64,000 bases of DNA from Peptoniphilus sp. GNH. Its GTDB lineage: Bacteria; Bacillota; Clostridia; Tissierellales; Peptoniphilaceae. A program made the translations under genes and the position numbers. Positions 17,449 to 25,402 of this stretch are shown piece by piece; the first letter of the stretch is position 1; every line of letters starts with the position of its first letter. Below the pieces are notes generated by a model. That model worked only from the letters and a program-made list of their open reading frames with translations, did no database searches and had not been told where the DNA came from. The DNA lies in assembly GCA_021307325.1 (NCBI GenBank), contig CP089931.1, forward strand, positions 334,979 to 398,978, read 5' to 3'.

Positions 17449-18160
17449 TGTAAATTTACCAGTTTATGAAGGTCCTATGGATCTTTTGCTTGACTTAATT
17501 AAAGAAAATGAAATTGATATTTATGATATCCCGATAGCCCAAATAAGTGATGAGTTTTTGAATTATATTGAAAGAGCTAAAACAATAAATATGGATCTCA
17601 CTGCGGATTTTATAATTATGGCTTCAAAATTACTTGAAATTAAGTCTAAAATGATGCTTCCTAAAAAAGAGAAAGAGGTCATTTCTGAAGATGAAGAAGA
17701 CCCTAGAGATGAGTTGGTTCAAAAAATATTAGAGTATCAGAAGTTTAAAGAAATCGGAAGTTTTTTTGAAAATAGAGCCTTAATTGAAAACAGGTCAATA
17801 ATCAAAGAACCAATGGATTTCGACGACTTGCCTGAGCTTGAATTTTTCATGGATTTTGAAATAGATAAATTGAGTAAGACCTTTAATCTTTTGCTAAAAA
17901 AAGCTAAGATTAGAGAAGCGACAGAAAAAGTAGTGATAGAATCTGATAAGTTTTCCATAAGTGATGCTATGAAAGATTTGAGCCTAAAGTTAAAAGAAAA
18001 TAATAATATGAGTTTTTACAAGTGGATAGGAAGCGATTATTCGGTTGAAAAACTAGTGACATATTTTCTTGCGGTTTTAGAATTGATAAAAAATGGAGAA
18101 ATTCTTGTAAGACAGGGCAATTTATTTGAAGATATAGAAATAAGGAGCAGACTTGGATAA
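17438..18160 (+). CDS. scpA: Segregation and condensation protein A (kleisin)
   Basis: Kleisin subunit that bridges the two heads of SMC and recruits ScpB in the chromosome condensation complex. The N-terminal VYEGPMDLLLDLIKENEIDIYDIPIAQISDE is highly typical (seen at residues 7-37), followed by an Ile/Leu/Lys-rich helix with LEIKSKMMLPKK. A variable acidic middle comes next, then a C-terminal winged helix (VVTFLAVLEL-type segment, here LVTYFLAVLELIKNGEI). The 240-residue length is normal. The ATG lies inside the end of the protease gene and has TTGGAG; scpB starts 8 bases before its stop. The smc gene is not in the window. Confidence 0.95.
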   Translation: MDYSVNLPVYEGPMDLLLDLIKENEIDIYDIPIAQISDEFLNYIERAKTINMDLTADFIIMASKLLEIKSKMMLPKKEKEVISEDEEDPRDELVQKILEYQKFKEIGSFFENRALIENRSIIKEPMDFDDLPELEFFMDFEIDKLSKTFNLLLKKAKIREATEKVVIESDKFSISDAMKDLSLKLKENNNMSFYKWIGSDYSVEKLVTYFLAVLELIKNGEILVRQGNLFEDIEIRSRLG

Positions 18161-18686
18161 AAAAGCAATTGTTGAATCAATCTTATTTGCAAGCGGAGAT
18201 CCGGTTGATATAAAAGATTTGTGTAAATTATTAGATTTAAATAAAAAAGAGCTTCAAAATATAGTTGAGGACTTGGAGAAAAGATATTTTGATTCTGGCC
18301 TAAGGCTTAAAGTAATCGCAGATAAGTTACAACTAACAACAAATCCAGATACATTTGAATATATAAAGGAATTTATAACTATAGAAAAAGCTAAAAAGTT
18401 GTCGGCAGCCGCTATTGAGGTGCTATCAATAATTGCCTACAAGCAACCTGTTACGAAAGTTGAAATAGATAAAATTAGAGGCGTAAATTCCGACGCAATA
18501 ATAAAAAGGCTCCTCCTTTTAGACTTGATAGTCGAAGCAGGAAACTTGGATAAAATAGGAAAACCCATAATATATGAAACAAGCGAGGAGTTTTTATTTA
18601 AGTTTGGCTTGAAAAGCATTGATCAGTTGCCAAGTCTTGATGAAGACGAACAATTGACCAATTTAAATTTTTTGGAGGAAAAATGA
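18153..18686 (+). CDS. scpB: Segregation and condensation protein B
   Basis: The 177-residue partner of ScpA in the SMC complex, made of two winged-helix domains. Markers are VESILFASGDPVDIKDLCKLL at the N-terminus (residues 6 onward) and LSAAAIEVLSIIAYKQPVTK, IDKIRGVNSDAIIKRLL in the second domain. The start is TTG 18153, eight bases before the scpA stop and well placed after AAGGAG; no ATG alternative would keep the first helix. The TGA stop overlaps the ATG of rluB. Confidence in the family is high, and in the TTG start fairly high. Confidence 0.95.
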   Translation: MDKKAIVESILFASGDPVDIKDLCKLLDLNKKELQNIVEDLEKRYFDSGLRLKVIADKLQLTTNPDTFEYIKEFITIEKAKKLSAAAIEVLSIIAYKQPVTKVEIDKIRGVNSDAIIKRLLLLDLIVEAGNLDKIGKPIIYETSEEFLFKFGLKSIDQLPSLDEDEQLTNLNFLEEK

Positions 18687-19390
18687 GATTACAAAAATAT
18701 ATGGCAAGTAGTGGCGTTGCATCTAGGAGAAGCTGTGAATCTATAATTAATGAGTCTAGGGTTAAAGTAAATGGCAAGATAGTAAATGTAATGGGCTATA
18801 AAGTAGATCCAGAAAGAGATGTCGTGCAAGTTGATGATAAGGTAATAAAGCTAAACTTAAATTATGAGTATTATATCCTAAATAAACCCATAGGAGTGGT
18901 TTGCACCGCTAAAGATGAAAAAAATAGACCCACAGTTGTCGATATGATAGAAAGCAAAAAAAGACTATATCCTGTTGGACGATTGGACATTGATTCTACC
19001 GGTTTAGTTTTGCTGACAAATGATGGAGAATTGACTAATAAAATCCTACATCCCAGAAATAAGATAAAAAAAACATATATAGCAACTGTGGAGGGAAAGC
19101 CGAGCAAAGAAGGTTTAGAAAAGCTTAGAAATGGAATATTTCTTGACGGAGCAAAGACCTCTCCTGCTAAAGTTGATATATTGAAGGTATATGAAACTGA
19201 TAGCATAGTAAAAATAACAATTACAGAAGGTAGAAATCATCAGGTTAAAAATATGTTTTTGAAAATTGGAAATCCTGTAAAAAAACTCAAGAGAATATCT
19301 ATTGGAGAAATAGAACTTGGTGGACTTGAACAGGGTTATTATAGGCCATTGGAAAAAGAAGAATTGGATTACTTGAGGTCTATAAGATGA
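18683..19390 (+). CDS. rluB: 23S rRNA pseudouridine synthase, RluB/RsuA type
   Basis: A 235-residue pseudouridine synthase with an N-terminal S4 domain (about 1-60; RLQKYMASSGVASRRSCESII) and the catalytic domain. The catalytic motif is GRLDIDSTGLVLLTNDGEL with the nucleophilic Asp in RLDID (about residue 98). Further family motifs are YILNKPIGVVCTA and ITEGRNHQVKNMF. RluB normally modifies U2605-type positions of 23S rRNA; RsuA acts on 16S, and the exact target is not certain from sequence. Placement after scpAB is the same as in Bacillus. Start ATG 18683 has GGAGG. Confidence 0.92.
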   Translation: MRLQKYMASSGVASRRSCESIINESRVKVNGKIVNVMGYKVDPERDVVQVDDKVIKLNLNYEYYILNKPIGVVCTAKDEKNRPTVVDMIESKKRLYPVGRLDIDSTGLVLLTNDGELTNKILHPRNKIKKTYIATVEGKPSKEGLEKLRNGIFLDGAKTSPAKVDILKVYETDSIVKITITEGRNHQVKNMFLKIGNPVKKLKRISIGEIELGGLEQGYYRPLEKEELDYLRSIR

Positions 19391-19944
19391 TTTATGACAA
19401 GACTATTAATTTGGTTCAACTTTTCATGAGTCAGGCGTTAAAAAAAGGCGATATAGCGTGTGATATGACTTGCGGAAACGGACACGATAGCTTAAAAATT
19501 TTAGAAGTTATTGGTAAAGAAGGACATCTCTATGCCTTTGATATTCAAAAGAATGCCCTCAAAAACACGAAAGAGCTTTTAAGTAAAATAGATGAAAGTA
19601 ACTACTCTTTAATAGAGGATTCAAATGAAAATGCCAAAGCATATGTATATGGACATATTGATTTTGCCATATATAATTTAGGGTACTTGCCAGGGGCTGA
19701 CAAGACTGTAAAGACAGAATCTAAAGCCACTATAAGAAGTTTAAAAAACTTATTACCTTTAATGAGTCATGGAGGAAATATCATAATAACAGCTTATAAG
19801 GCACATGATGGTGGTATGGAAGAGTATAAGGCTCTTTGCGATTTTGTTAAGAATTTGAATCAAAAAGAATTTGGAGTTATAAATATAAATTTTCCAAATC
19901 AAATTAATTTTCCTCCAGAAATCTTTATAATAGGTGTTAAATGA
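19387..19944 (+). CDS. mnmM: SAM-dependent tRNA methyltransferase MnmM (YtqB family)
   Basis: A 185-residue class I methyltransferase. The SAM-binding loop is MTCGNGHDSLKILEVIG (about residues 28-44) followed by acidic motif II in LYAFDIQKNAL. FAIYNLGYLPGADK holds the catalytic-region motif NLGYLPG typical of YtqB proteins, formerly called rRNA methylases. In Bacillus, YtqB/MnmM adds the methyl group that turns nm5s2U into mnm5s2U in tRNA wobble positions. The gene is coupled on both sides by 4-base ATGA overlaps, to rluB and the flavoprotein. Assignment rests on motif recognition only. Confidence 0.82.
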   Translation: MIYDKTINLVQLFMSQALKKGDIACDMTCGNGHDSLKILEVIGKEGHLYAFDIQKNALKNTKELLSKIDESNYSLIEDSNENAKAYVYGHIDFAIYNLGYLPGADKTVKTESKATIRSLKNLLPLMSHGGNIIITAYKAHDGGMEEYKALCDFVKNLNQKEFGVININFPNQINFPPEIFIIGVK

Positions 19945-21152
19945 AAACAGGTATTATTGGCGGTGGAGCCAGCGGTATGATGGCCGCTTTTTTTTCGGCA
20001 AAGAATTCAGATACGACATTGTTTGAGAAAAATGAAAAATTAGGTAAAAAAATCTACATAACTGGAAAGGGCAGATGCAATGTATGCAATGATTGCAGCT
20101 GCGAGGAATTTTTAGAAAATGTAGTTACAAACTCGAAGTTCTTGTATTCTGCCATCTATTCTTTTACTCCAAAAGATACTATGAAATTTTTTGAAGATTT
20201 AGGCTTACATTTAAAAACAGAAAGAGGTAATAGAGTTTTTCCTATGTCTGATAAATCTTCAGATGTAATAAATACATTAAGCAAGGCGATTATCAAAAGT
20301 GGTGTTGATCTAAAATTAGAAGAAGAGGTAATAAGTATAGAAAAACATGAAAAGTTTCATGTAAAAACAAGTAAAAACAACTATATTTTTGACAAAATAA
20401 TAATTGCAACAGGAGGTCTTACCTATTCAACCACAGGATCAAGCGGTGACGGATATGATTTTGCAAATAGATTTGGTCACGATATTAAAAAAATTAAACC
20501 TGCACTTGTGCCTTTAACTTTAGATGAAGATTTTTTAAAACAAGTTGTAGGATTGAGCCTATACAATGTTAGATTGACCTCTTATAAAAAAAACAAGAAG
20601 TATAAAAGCTTTTTTGGTGACTTGATGTTCACGCCATATGGCATATCAGGACCGATTTCTTTAACTATGTCTTCTTATATCAATAAATTAAATACAAAAG
20701 AAATTTCCCTATATTTAGATTTAAAACCAGCCTTAGATATTGAAAAATTAGACAAGAGATTTGTAAGAGAGTTTGAAACAAATCAAAATAAAAATCTTTC
20801 GAATGTAATGGAGAACTTGCTTCCAAAATCGTTAGTATTTGGGTTTTTGTCAAAAACAAATCTTAAAGGAGATGAAAAATGCCATTCCATAAATGCTGCT
20901 CAAAGAAGAGAACTTGTGGAAAAATTAAAAAAATTTCCTTTGAATTACAAGGGTACTTTTTCTCTTGATCTTGGTATTATTACTAATGGCGGGGTAAATG
21001 TTAAGGAAATCGACCCATCTACAATGCAATCCAAACTCATAAAAAATTTGTATTTTGCGGGAGAAGTTATAGATGTAGATGCACTAACTGGAGGCTTTAA
21101 TTTACAAATAGCTTTTTCGACGGCATACTTAGCGGGAAATAGTGTAAAATAA
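19941..21152 (+). CDS. NAD(P)/FAD-dependent oxidoreductase (HI0933/YhiN/BaiN family)
   Basis: A 403-residue flavoprotein. The N-terminal FAD-binding Rossmann motif is GGGASGMMAAFFSA (residues about 7-20), followed by GKGRCNVCNDC and the ATGGLTYSTTGSSGDGY segment; the C-terminal signature is LYFAGEVIDVDALTGGFNLQIA. These mark the HI0933-like (YhiN) group, of which BaiN acts in bile-acid dehydroxylation in gut Clostridia. The general substrate is unknown, so I do not assign that activity here. The gene ends the long operon that began near xseA; a new promoter starts immediately after its stop. Confidence 0.88.
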   Translation: MKTGIIGGGASGMMAAFFSAKNSDTTLFEKNEKLGKKIYITGKGRCNVCNDCSCEEFLENVVTNSKFLYSAIYSFTPKDTMKFFEDLGLHLKTERGNRVFPMSDKSSDVINTLSKAIIKSGVDLKLEEEVISIEKHEKFHVKTSKNNYIFDKIIIATGGLTYSTTGSSGDGYDFANRFGHDIKKIKPALVPLTLDEDFLKQVVGLSLYNVRLTSYKKNKKYKSFFGDLMFTPYGISGPISLTMSSYINKLNTKEISLYLDLKPALDIEKLDKRFVREFETNQNKNLSNVMENLLPKSLVFGFLSKTNLKGDEKCHSINAAQRRELVEKLKKFPLNYKGTFSLDLGIITNGGVNVKEIDPSTMQSKLIKNLYFAGEVIDVDALTGGFNLQIAFSTAYLAGNSVK

Positions 21153-21181
21153 TTGTTATACTTATTTTTTTCTGATATAAT
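21153..21181 (+). promoter_or_regulatory. Promoter of the cmk leader
   Basis: The -35 TTGTTA (21153-21158) is followed after 17 bases by TATAAT (21176-21181), with TGA directly before it. It begins right after the preceding stop codon. The start of transcription would be near 21188. Confidence 0.72.
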
Positions 21182-21222
21182 TAGTTAGGTTTGGTAGGAG
21201 CTAGGATAAAAGAATATTTTTG

Positions 21223-21250
21223 AATCACTGACCAAATCAGTGATTTTTTT
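21223..21250 (+). terminator. Intrinsic terminator/attenuator inside the cmk leader
   Basis: AATCACTGA (21223-21231) pairs with TCAGTGATT (21237-21245) around CCAAA and runs into seven T (21244-21250). It lies about 40 bases after the promoter -10 and 15 bases before the cmk start. It therefore either makes a leader RNA of about 60 bases or attenuates the operon. Confidence 0.85.
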
Positions 21251-21264
21251 ATTATGGGGTAAAA

Positions 21265-21912
21265 ATGGTTTTTTCTGTTGCTATAGATGGCAAAGCAGGC
21301 GTTGGTAAGTCTACCGTAGCTAGACTTGTCGCCAAAAAATTAAATATAACTTATGTAAACACTGGCTCTATGTACAGAGCAATAGGATTGAAATTGCTTT
21401 TGAATAATGTAGACATAGATCAAATTGAAGATATAGATTCTTTTTTGAAATCTACTAAAATAAAACTAGTGGATGATGAAATTTTTTTGGATGGAGAAAA
21501 TGTAACTGAAAAGATTAGAGATGAAAAAGTCGGGAATTTTACATCTAAAATATCACAAAATAAAAAGATAAGAGAGTATCTGGTTTATCTACAACAAGAA
21601 ATTGCCAAGCATCAATCCATAGTAATGGAAGGAAGAGACATAGGCTCAGTAGTGTTGAAAAATTCTAAAAATAAATTCTATCTTACTGCTTCTGCCCACA
21701 ACAGAGCTTTGCGAAGATATGACGAATTAAAATTAAAGGGCCTTGATGTAAATTTAAATAAACTGATAGACGATATGGCTAAAAGAGATTATGATGACAC
21801 GCATAGAAAGAATTCACCCTTAGTTAAAGCGGATGATGCCTTTGAAATAGCAACAGATGCTCTAAATCCAGATGAAGTTGCTAAGCTTATAGTATCGAGG
21901 GTGATTAAATGA
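21265..21912 (+). CDS. cmk: Cytidylate kinase
   Basis: Phosphorylates CMP and dCMP with ATP. The 215-residue protein opens with AIDGKAGVGKSTVARLVAK (P-loop at about residues 7-16) and continues with NTGSMYRAIG, MEGRDIGSVV and the lid-region arginines RRYDELK; DDTHRKNSPLVKADDA is the C-terminal family marker. Cmk is often encoded just before the S1 gene in bacteria, and here plsC and the IspH-S1 fusion follow with overlaps. The upstream leader holds a promoter and an intrinsic terminator, so expression may depend on read-through. ATG 21265 follows a weak GGGG site. Confidence 0.95.
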   Translation: MVFSVAIDGKAGVGKSTVARLVAKKLNITYVNTGSMYRAIGLKLLLNNVDIDQIEDIDSFLKSTKIKLVDDEIFLDGENVTEKIRDEKVGNFTSKISQNKKIREYLVYLQQEIAKHQSIVMEGRDIGSVVLKNSKNKFYLTASAHNRALRRYDELKLKGLDVNLNKLIDDMAKRDYDDTHRKNSPLVKADDAFEIATDALNPDEVAKLIVSRVIK

Positions 21913-22502
21913 GTCTTTTTTATAAAATTGCAAGATTTTTAGTATTTATCTATCTTAAAATATTTTTTAGGCTCGAGGGAATTGGATTTGAAAAAATTGA
22001 CTATGATAAAAAACTTATAATATCTGGAAATCATCACACAATTTACGATCCACTTATAATATCTTCCCTTATAAAAAAACAGGTTTTTTGGATGGGGAAG
22101 AAGGAACTGTGGGATTGTTCTAGAGTATTAGGATTCTTCTTAAGTTCTTTTGGTGCTTTTCCTGTAGACAGAGATGGAAATGATATAGGAGCTATAAAAA
22201 AAGCTATAAAATATATAAGAAACAATAAAATCTTGGGAATATTTCCTGAGGGGACGAGAACTGATTTTATGGATCTTGATCTTGCAAAAAATGGAGCTGT
22301 TTTGATGGCTACAAGAACTGCTGCCACAATAGTACCCGTCTACATAGATAGAAGGGGCAAAATTTTTAAAAAAATAAAAGTTTATGTAAGAGATCCGATT
22401 GATTATAAGGGGCTTGGCAAATTAGAAGAGAATGATTTGACAAGACTTACTAGAGATTTGATGTTAAGTATTTATGATAAAAAAAGAGATTATATTAGCT
22501 GA
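21909..22502 (+). CDS. plsC: 1-acyl-sn-glycerol-3-phosphate acyltransferase
   Basis: Transfers the second acyl chain to lysophosphatidic acid in phospholipid synthesis. The 197-residue membrane-associated protein has a hydrophobic N-terminus (FYKIARFLVFIYLKIFF), the catalytic HX4D motif in GNHHTIYDPL (residues about 43-50), the FPEGTR acceptor-binding motif, and TIVPVYIDRRG. It is a compact family member. The gene overlaps cmk by ATGA and overlaps the IspH-S1 gene by 29 bases. The cmk-plsC-ispH order is common in Clostridia, linking precursor supply for RNA, lipid and isoprenoid with ribosomal protein S1. Confidence 0.93.
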   Translation: MSLFYKIARFLVFIYLKIFFRLEGIGFEKIDYDKKLIISGNHHTIYDPLIISSLIKKQVFWMGKKELWDCSRVLGFFLSSFGAFPVDRDGNDIGAIKKAIKYIRNNKILGIFPEGTRTDFMDLDLAKNGAVLMATRTAATIVPVYIDRRGKIFKKIKVYVRDPIDYKGLGKLEENDLTRLTRDLMLSIYDKKRDYIS

Positions 22503-24531
22503 TTATGCTGGCTTTTGTGGCGGTGTCAAAAGGGCCGTCAAACTTGCCTTTGATAACAGCGATTCAGAGAAAAAAACCTATTGCTTAGGGGAACTTGTCC
22601 ACAATCCTTTTGTAGTTGAGGATTTGATAAAAAGAAATGTTGAAATAATTTCAGATTATGACAATATAAAACTTTCAAAAGTTATTTTGAGATCACATGG
22701 TGTTCACAAAAAAATCAAAAGACTGCTTGAGGACAGAGAAAATGAAGTAGTAGACACTACTTGCAAGTATGTTCAAAAAATTTATAAGCTTGTTGAAGAG
22801 CACAAGAATCAAGGTTATCAGATTGTAATTATAGGATCGTCTGTGCATCCTGAAGTCATAGGTATCAATTCTTATGCTGATGATGAGGCCATAATAGTGG
22901 ACAATGAAGATGATATTAAAAAAATTAATATAAATAAAAAAACTATTGTTGTGTCACAGACTACAAATATCGAAGAAAAATTTGAAAAATTAACAAATAT
23001 TATAAAAAAGATTTCAAAAGATGAAGTTTTAGTCTATAATACAATATGTAGTGCTACATCTTTGCGTCAAGATGCGGCGATGGAACTTTCAAAAAAAGTA
23101 GACGCAATGATTGTTTTAGGTGGAAACAATTCATCTAATACAAAAAAACTTTATGAGGTTTGTAAAAAGTATTGTAAAAATACATTTTTTGCGAGCTCAA
23201 TAAAGGAATTAAATATTAATTTATTTAATAAATTTAATAAAATTGGAATTACCGCCGGTGCATCCACTCCGGATAAGGTAATCGAGGAGGCTGTTAGTAG
23301 TATGGAAAATTTTGACAACAATGAAATGATGGAAGCAATTGAAAACTCTTTTACAAGGATTAGAAGAGGGGAAATTGTAAAAGGTGAAGTTCTTTTTGTA
23401 ACTGACAATGAAGTTATGGTTAACATTAACTATCGTTCAGACGGTATAATTTCAAGAGAAGAACTTTCAAAAGACCCAGATGTGAAGCCATCTGACATTT
23501 GCAAACCTGGAGATGAAATTGATGTTTACATCTTAAAGGTTGACGACGGAGATGGAAATGTAGTACTTTCTAGAAAAAAAGTTGAAAGCATGAAGGTTTG
23601 GGATGATGTTGAACAATTATTCAACGATAAAAAAGAAGTAGAGGTAAAAGTTAAGTCAGTTGTTAAGGGCGGACTTATCGCAGATTTTGAAGGTTTGCAA
23701 GCATTTATACCTGCTTCACATGCTTCAGTTAGGTTCCAAAAGGATCTTTCTAAGTATGTAGGACAAAATTTATTGTGCGAAATAATAGATTTTGACAAAA
23801 ATAAGAGAAAAATCGTTCTTTCAAGAAAAAATGTAGAAGAAAGAGAACTTGAAGAAAATAGAAAGAAAGTTTACTCTACCTTGAAAGAAGGAGATGTAAT
23901 AGAAGGTACAGTTCAAAGATTGACTAATTTTGGTGCTTTTGTTGATGTTGGAGGAGTAGATGGACTAATTCATATTTCAGAGTTGTCATGGAATAGAGTT
24001 AAGCATCCTTCAGATGTAGTTTCTCCAGGAGAAAAGGTTCAAGTTCAAGTTTTGACTGTTGATGAAGAAAAATCTAGAATTGCTTTGGGCTTAAAGCAAA
24101 CACAAAAAAGACCTTGGGATGTATTTGTTGAATCTACAAATGTTGGCGATACTGTAAAGGGAAATGTTGTAAACTTGCTTGATTTTGGAGCCTTTGTCAG
24201 ATTAGATTCCGGAGTGGATGGATTGCTTCATGTTTCTCAAATTGCGAAAGAACATATTGAAAAACCTGAAGATGTTCTAAAAATAGGACAAGAAGTAGAA
24301 GCTATGGTTACAGATATCAATAATGAAGAACAAAAGATAAGTCTTTCAATAAAAGCATTATTTGAAGATGAAGAACCAGAAGTTGAAGAACCTGTAAAAG
24401 AAAAGAAACCTGAACCAAAGCGTGAAAAGCCTAAAAAGGAACCAAAACCTGAAGTAGCAACTCAAGAAGATCTTGGAACTACAATAGGAGATTTATTCAA
24501 CATAAATCTTGAAGATAACAGTGTTGAATGA
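22474..24531 (+). CDS. ispH: Bifunctional HMBPP reductase (IspH) / S1-domain protein fusion
   Basis: A 685-residue fusion. Residues about 1-280 are IspH, the [4Fe-4S] enzyme making IPP and DMAPP: Cys15 in GFCGGVKRAV, a second Cys in VDTTCKYVQK, a third in NTICSATSLR, with GSSVHPEV for substrate binding. The remainder holds four S1 domains beginning near EIVKGEVLFV, VEVKVKSVVKGG, DVIEGTVQRLTNFGAF and DTVKGNVVNLLDFGAF; the last two are the most canonical. A Lys/Pro/Glu-rich tail ends the protein. The frame is continuous, so this is a true gene fusion known from Clostridia, not an assembly error. It ends at a strong terminator. Confidence 0.96.
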   Translation: MIKKEIILADYAGFCGGVKRAVKLAFDNSDSEKKTYCLGELVHNPFVVEDLIKRNVEIISDYDNIKLSKVILRSHGVHKKIKRLLEDRENEVVDTTCKYVQKIYKLVEEHKNQGYQIVIIGSSVHPEVIGINSYADDEAIIVDNEDDIKKININKKTIVVSQTTNIEEKFEKLTNIIKKISKDEVLVYNTICSATSLRQDAAMELSKKVDAMIVLGGNNSSNTKKLYEVCKKYCKNTFFASSIKELNINLFNKFNKIGITAGASTPDKVIEEAVSSMENFDNNEMMEAIENSFTRIRRGEIVKGEVLFVTDNEVMVNINYRSDGIISREELSKDPDVKPSDICKPGDEIDVYILKVDDGDGNVVLSRKKVESMKVWDDVEQLFNDKKEVEVKVKSVVKGGLIADFEGLQAFIPASHASVRFQKDLSKYVGQNLLCEIIDFDKNKRKIVLSRKNVEERELEENRKKVYSTLKEGDVIEGTVQRLTNFGAFVDVGGVDGLIHISELSWNRVKHPSDVVSPGEKVQVQVLTVDEEKSRIALGLKQTQKRPWDVFVESTNVGDTVKGNVVNLLDFGAFVRLDSGVDGLLHVSQIAKEHIEKPEDVLKIGQEVEAMVTDINNEEQKISLSIKALFEDEEPEVEEPVKEKKPEPKREKPKKEPKPEVATQEDLGTTIGDLFNINLEDNSVE

Positions 24532-24580
24532 TATAAAAATAATTGAACTTACATTATTTCATTAATATGTAAAATTTTAA

Positions 24581-24607
24581 AAGACCTCAGTTTGAGGTCT
24601 TTTTTTA
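24581..24607 (+). terminator. Intrinsic terminator after ispH/S1
   Basis: AAGACCTCA (24581-24589) pairs with TGAGGTCTT (24593-24601) around GTT, followed by a run of T to 24607. It closes the cmk operon. Confidence 0.93.
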
Positions 24608-24643
24608 TTGTTAAATTATAAAATAAAATGCAAAATAGATGAA

Positions 24644-24669
24644 AATATAAATAAAAAATATAAATAAAA
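24644..24669. repeat. Tandem 13-base duplication before the hydrogenase operon
   Basis: AATATAAATAAAA occurs twice in direct succession. Its low complexity makes replication slippage the simplest origin. Confidence 0.7.
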
Positions 24670-24901
24670 ATTTCTATGTTTTTTATATTGATGATAAACG
24701 ATTGCAAAAGCAAAGTATACACAAATAATAAACTTTCAAATTAATGGAGATTATTTCTAGTAATTTGTGAAAAAATATATTCATATAAAATCACTACGAT
24801 TATTTATTATTTTAACAATAGATTGTCATAAACTAGATAAACATTGAACTTTCATTTTGGTTGTATTAAAATGAAGACATAATATACAAAGGGGGTTAAT
24901 G

Positions 24902-25402
24902 ATGTCTAATTTTAACATGTCTATACTTGACGAAAAGAAATTAACGCTTCTTGACAAGTATATGGATGGGTTTGACGATAAGGAACATAACATAATCACA
25001 ATATTGCATTATGCTCAGGATATTTTTGATTATCTTCCTAAAGAACTTCAACTTTACATAGCTAGGAAGATAGGAATCCCTGCCTCCAAGGTAAATGGGA
25101 TTGTATCATTTTATTCTTTTTTCAATGAGAACCCAACTGGTAAGTATGTTGCAAATGTTTGTATGGGGACAGCGTGTTTTGTAAAACATTCTCAAGATAT
25201 TTTGGACGAGTTTAACAAAATTTTGAAACTTGACGAGAATGGAATGAGTGCCGATAAATTATTTTCAATAAATAGCATAAGATGCTTGGGCGCTTGTGGC
25301 ATAGGTCCTGTTGTTAAGATTAATGACAAGATTTTTGGCCATGTTAAAAAAGAAGATGTTGCAGGCATTATAAAGTCATATAGAGATAAGGAGGGCTTAT
25401 GA
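24902..25402 (+). CDS. hndA: Hydrogenase/NADH oxidoreductase 24-kDa-type [2Fe-2S] subunit (HndA/NuoE-like)
   Basis: Thioredoxin-like [2Fe-2S] subunit of a multimeric, probably electron-bifurcating, [FeFe] hydrogenase. The 166-residue protein has the helical N-terminus typical of NuoE (LPKELQLYIARKIGIPASKV, then GIVSFYSFF) and the cluster ligands in VCMGTACFV and RCLGACGIGPVV, fitting C-x4-C and C-x3-C. Two ATG codons lie side by side (24899 and 24902). I prefer the second because it sits six bases after GGGGG rather than three. The next gene overlaps by ATGA, and the whole operon runs to the terminator at 29415. Confidence 0.92.
   Translation: MSNFNMSILDEKKLTLLDKYMDGFDDKEHNIITILHYAQDIFDYLPKELQLYIARKIGIPASKVNGIVSFYSFFNENPTGKYVANVCMGTACFVKHSQDILDEFNKILKLDENGMSADKLFSINSIRCLGACGIGPVVKINDKIFGHVKKEDVAGIIKSYRDKEGL

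Larger units (their letters stand above)
24532..24898 (+). other. AT-rich gap between ispH/S1 and the hydrogenase operon
   Basis: No gene is visible in these 367 bases. The first part holds the terminator at 24581-24607. A 13-base unit, AATATAAATAAAA, is duplicated in tandem at 24644-24669. A TTAACAA half-site (24812-24818) lies about 80 bases before the first hydrogenase gene. A -10-like CATAAT sits at 24878-24883 without a good -35, so the promoter of the operon is not clear to me. Confidence 0.6.

Noticed and set aside
22474-24531. Suspected frameshift or misassembly joining IspH with S1
   Set aside because: The frame is continuous, the linker is normal, and the same fusion is known in Clostridia.
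24600-24900. tRNA or riboswitch in the gap before the hydrogenase operon
   Set aside because: No cloverleaf, no G/C-rich stems beyond the S1 terminator, and no known aptamer core is visible.
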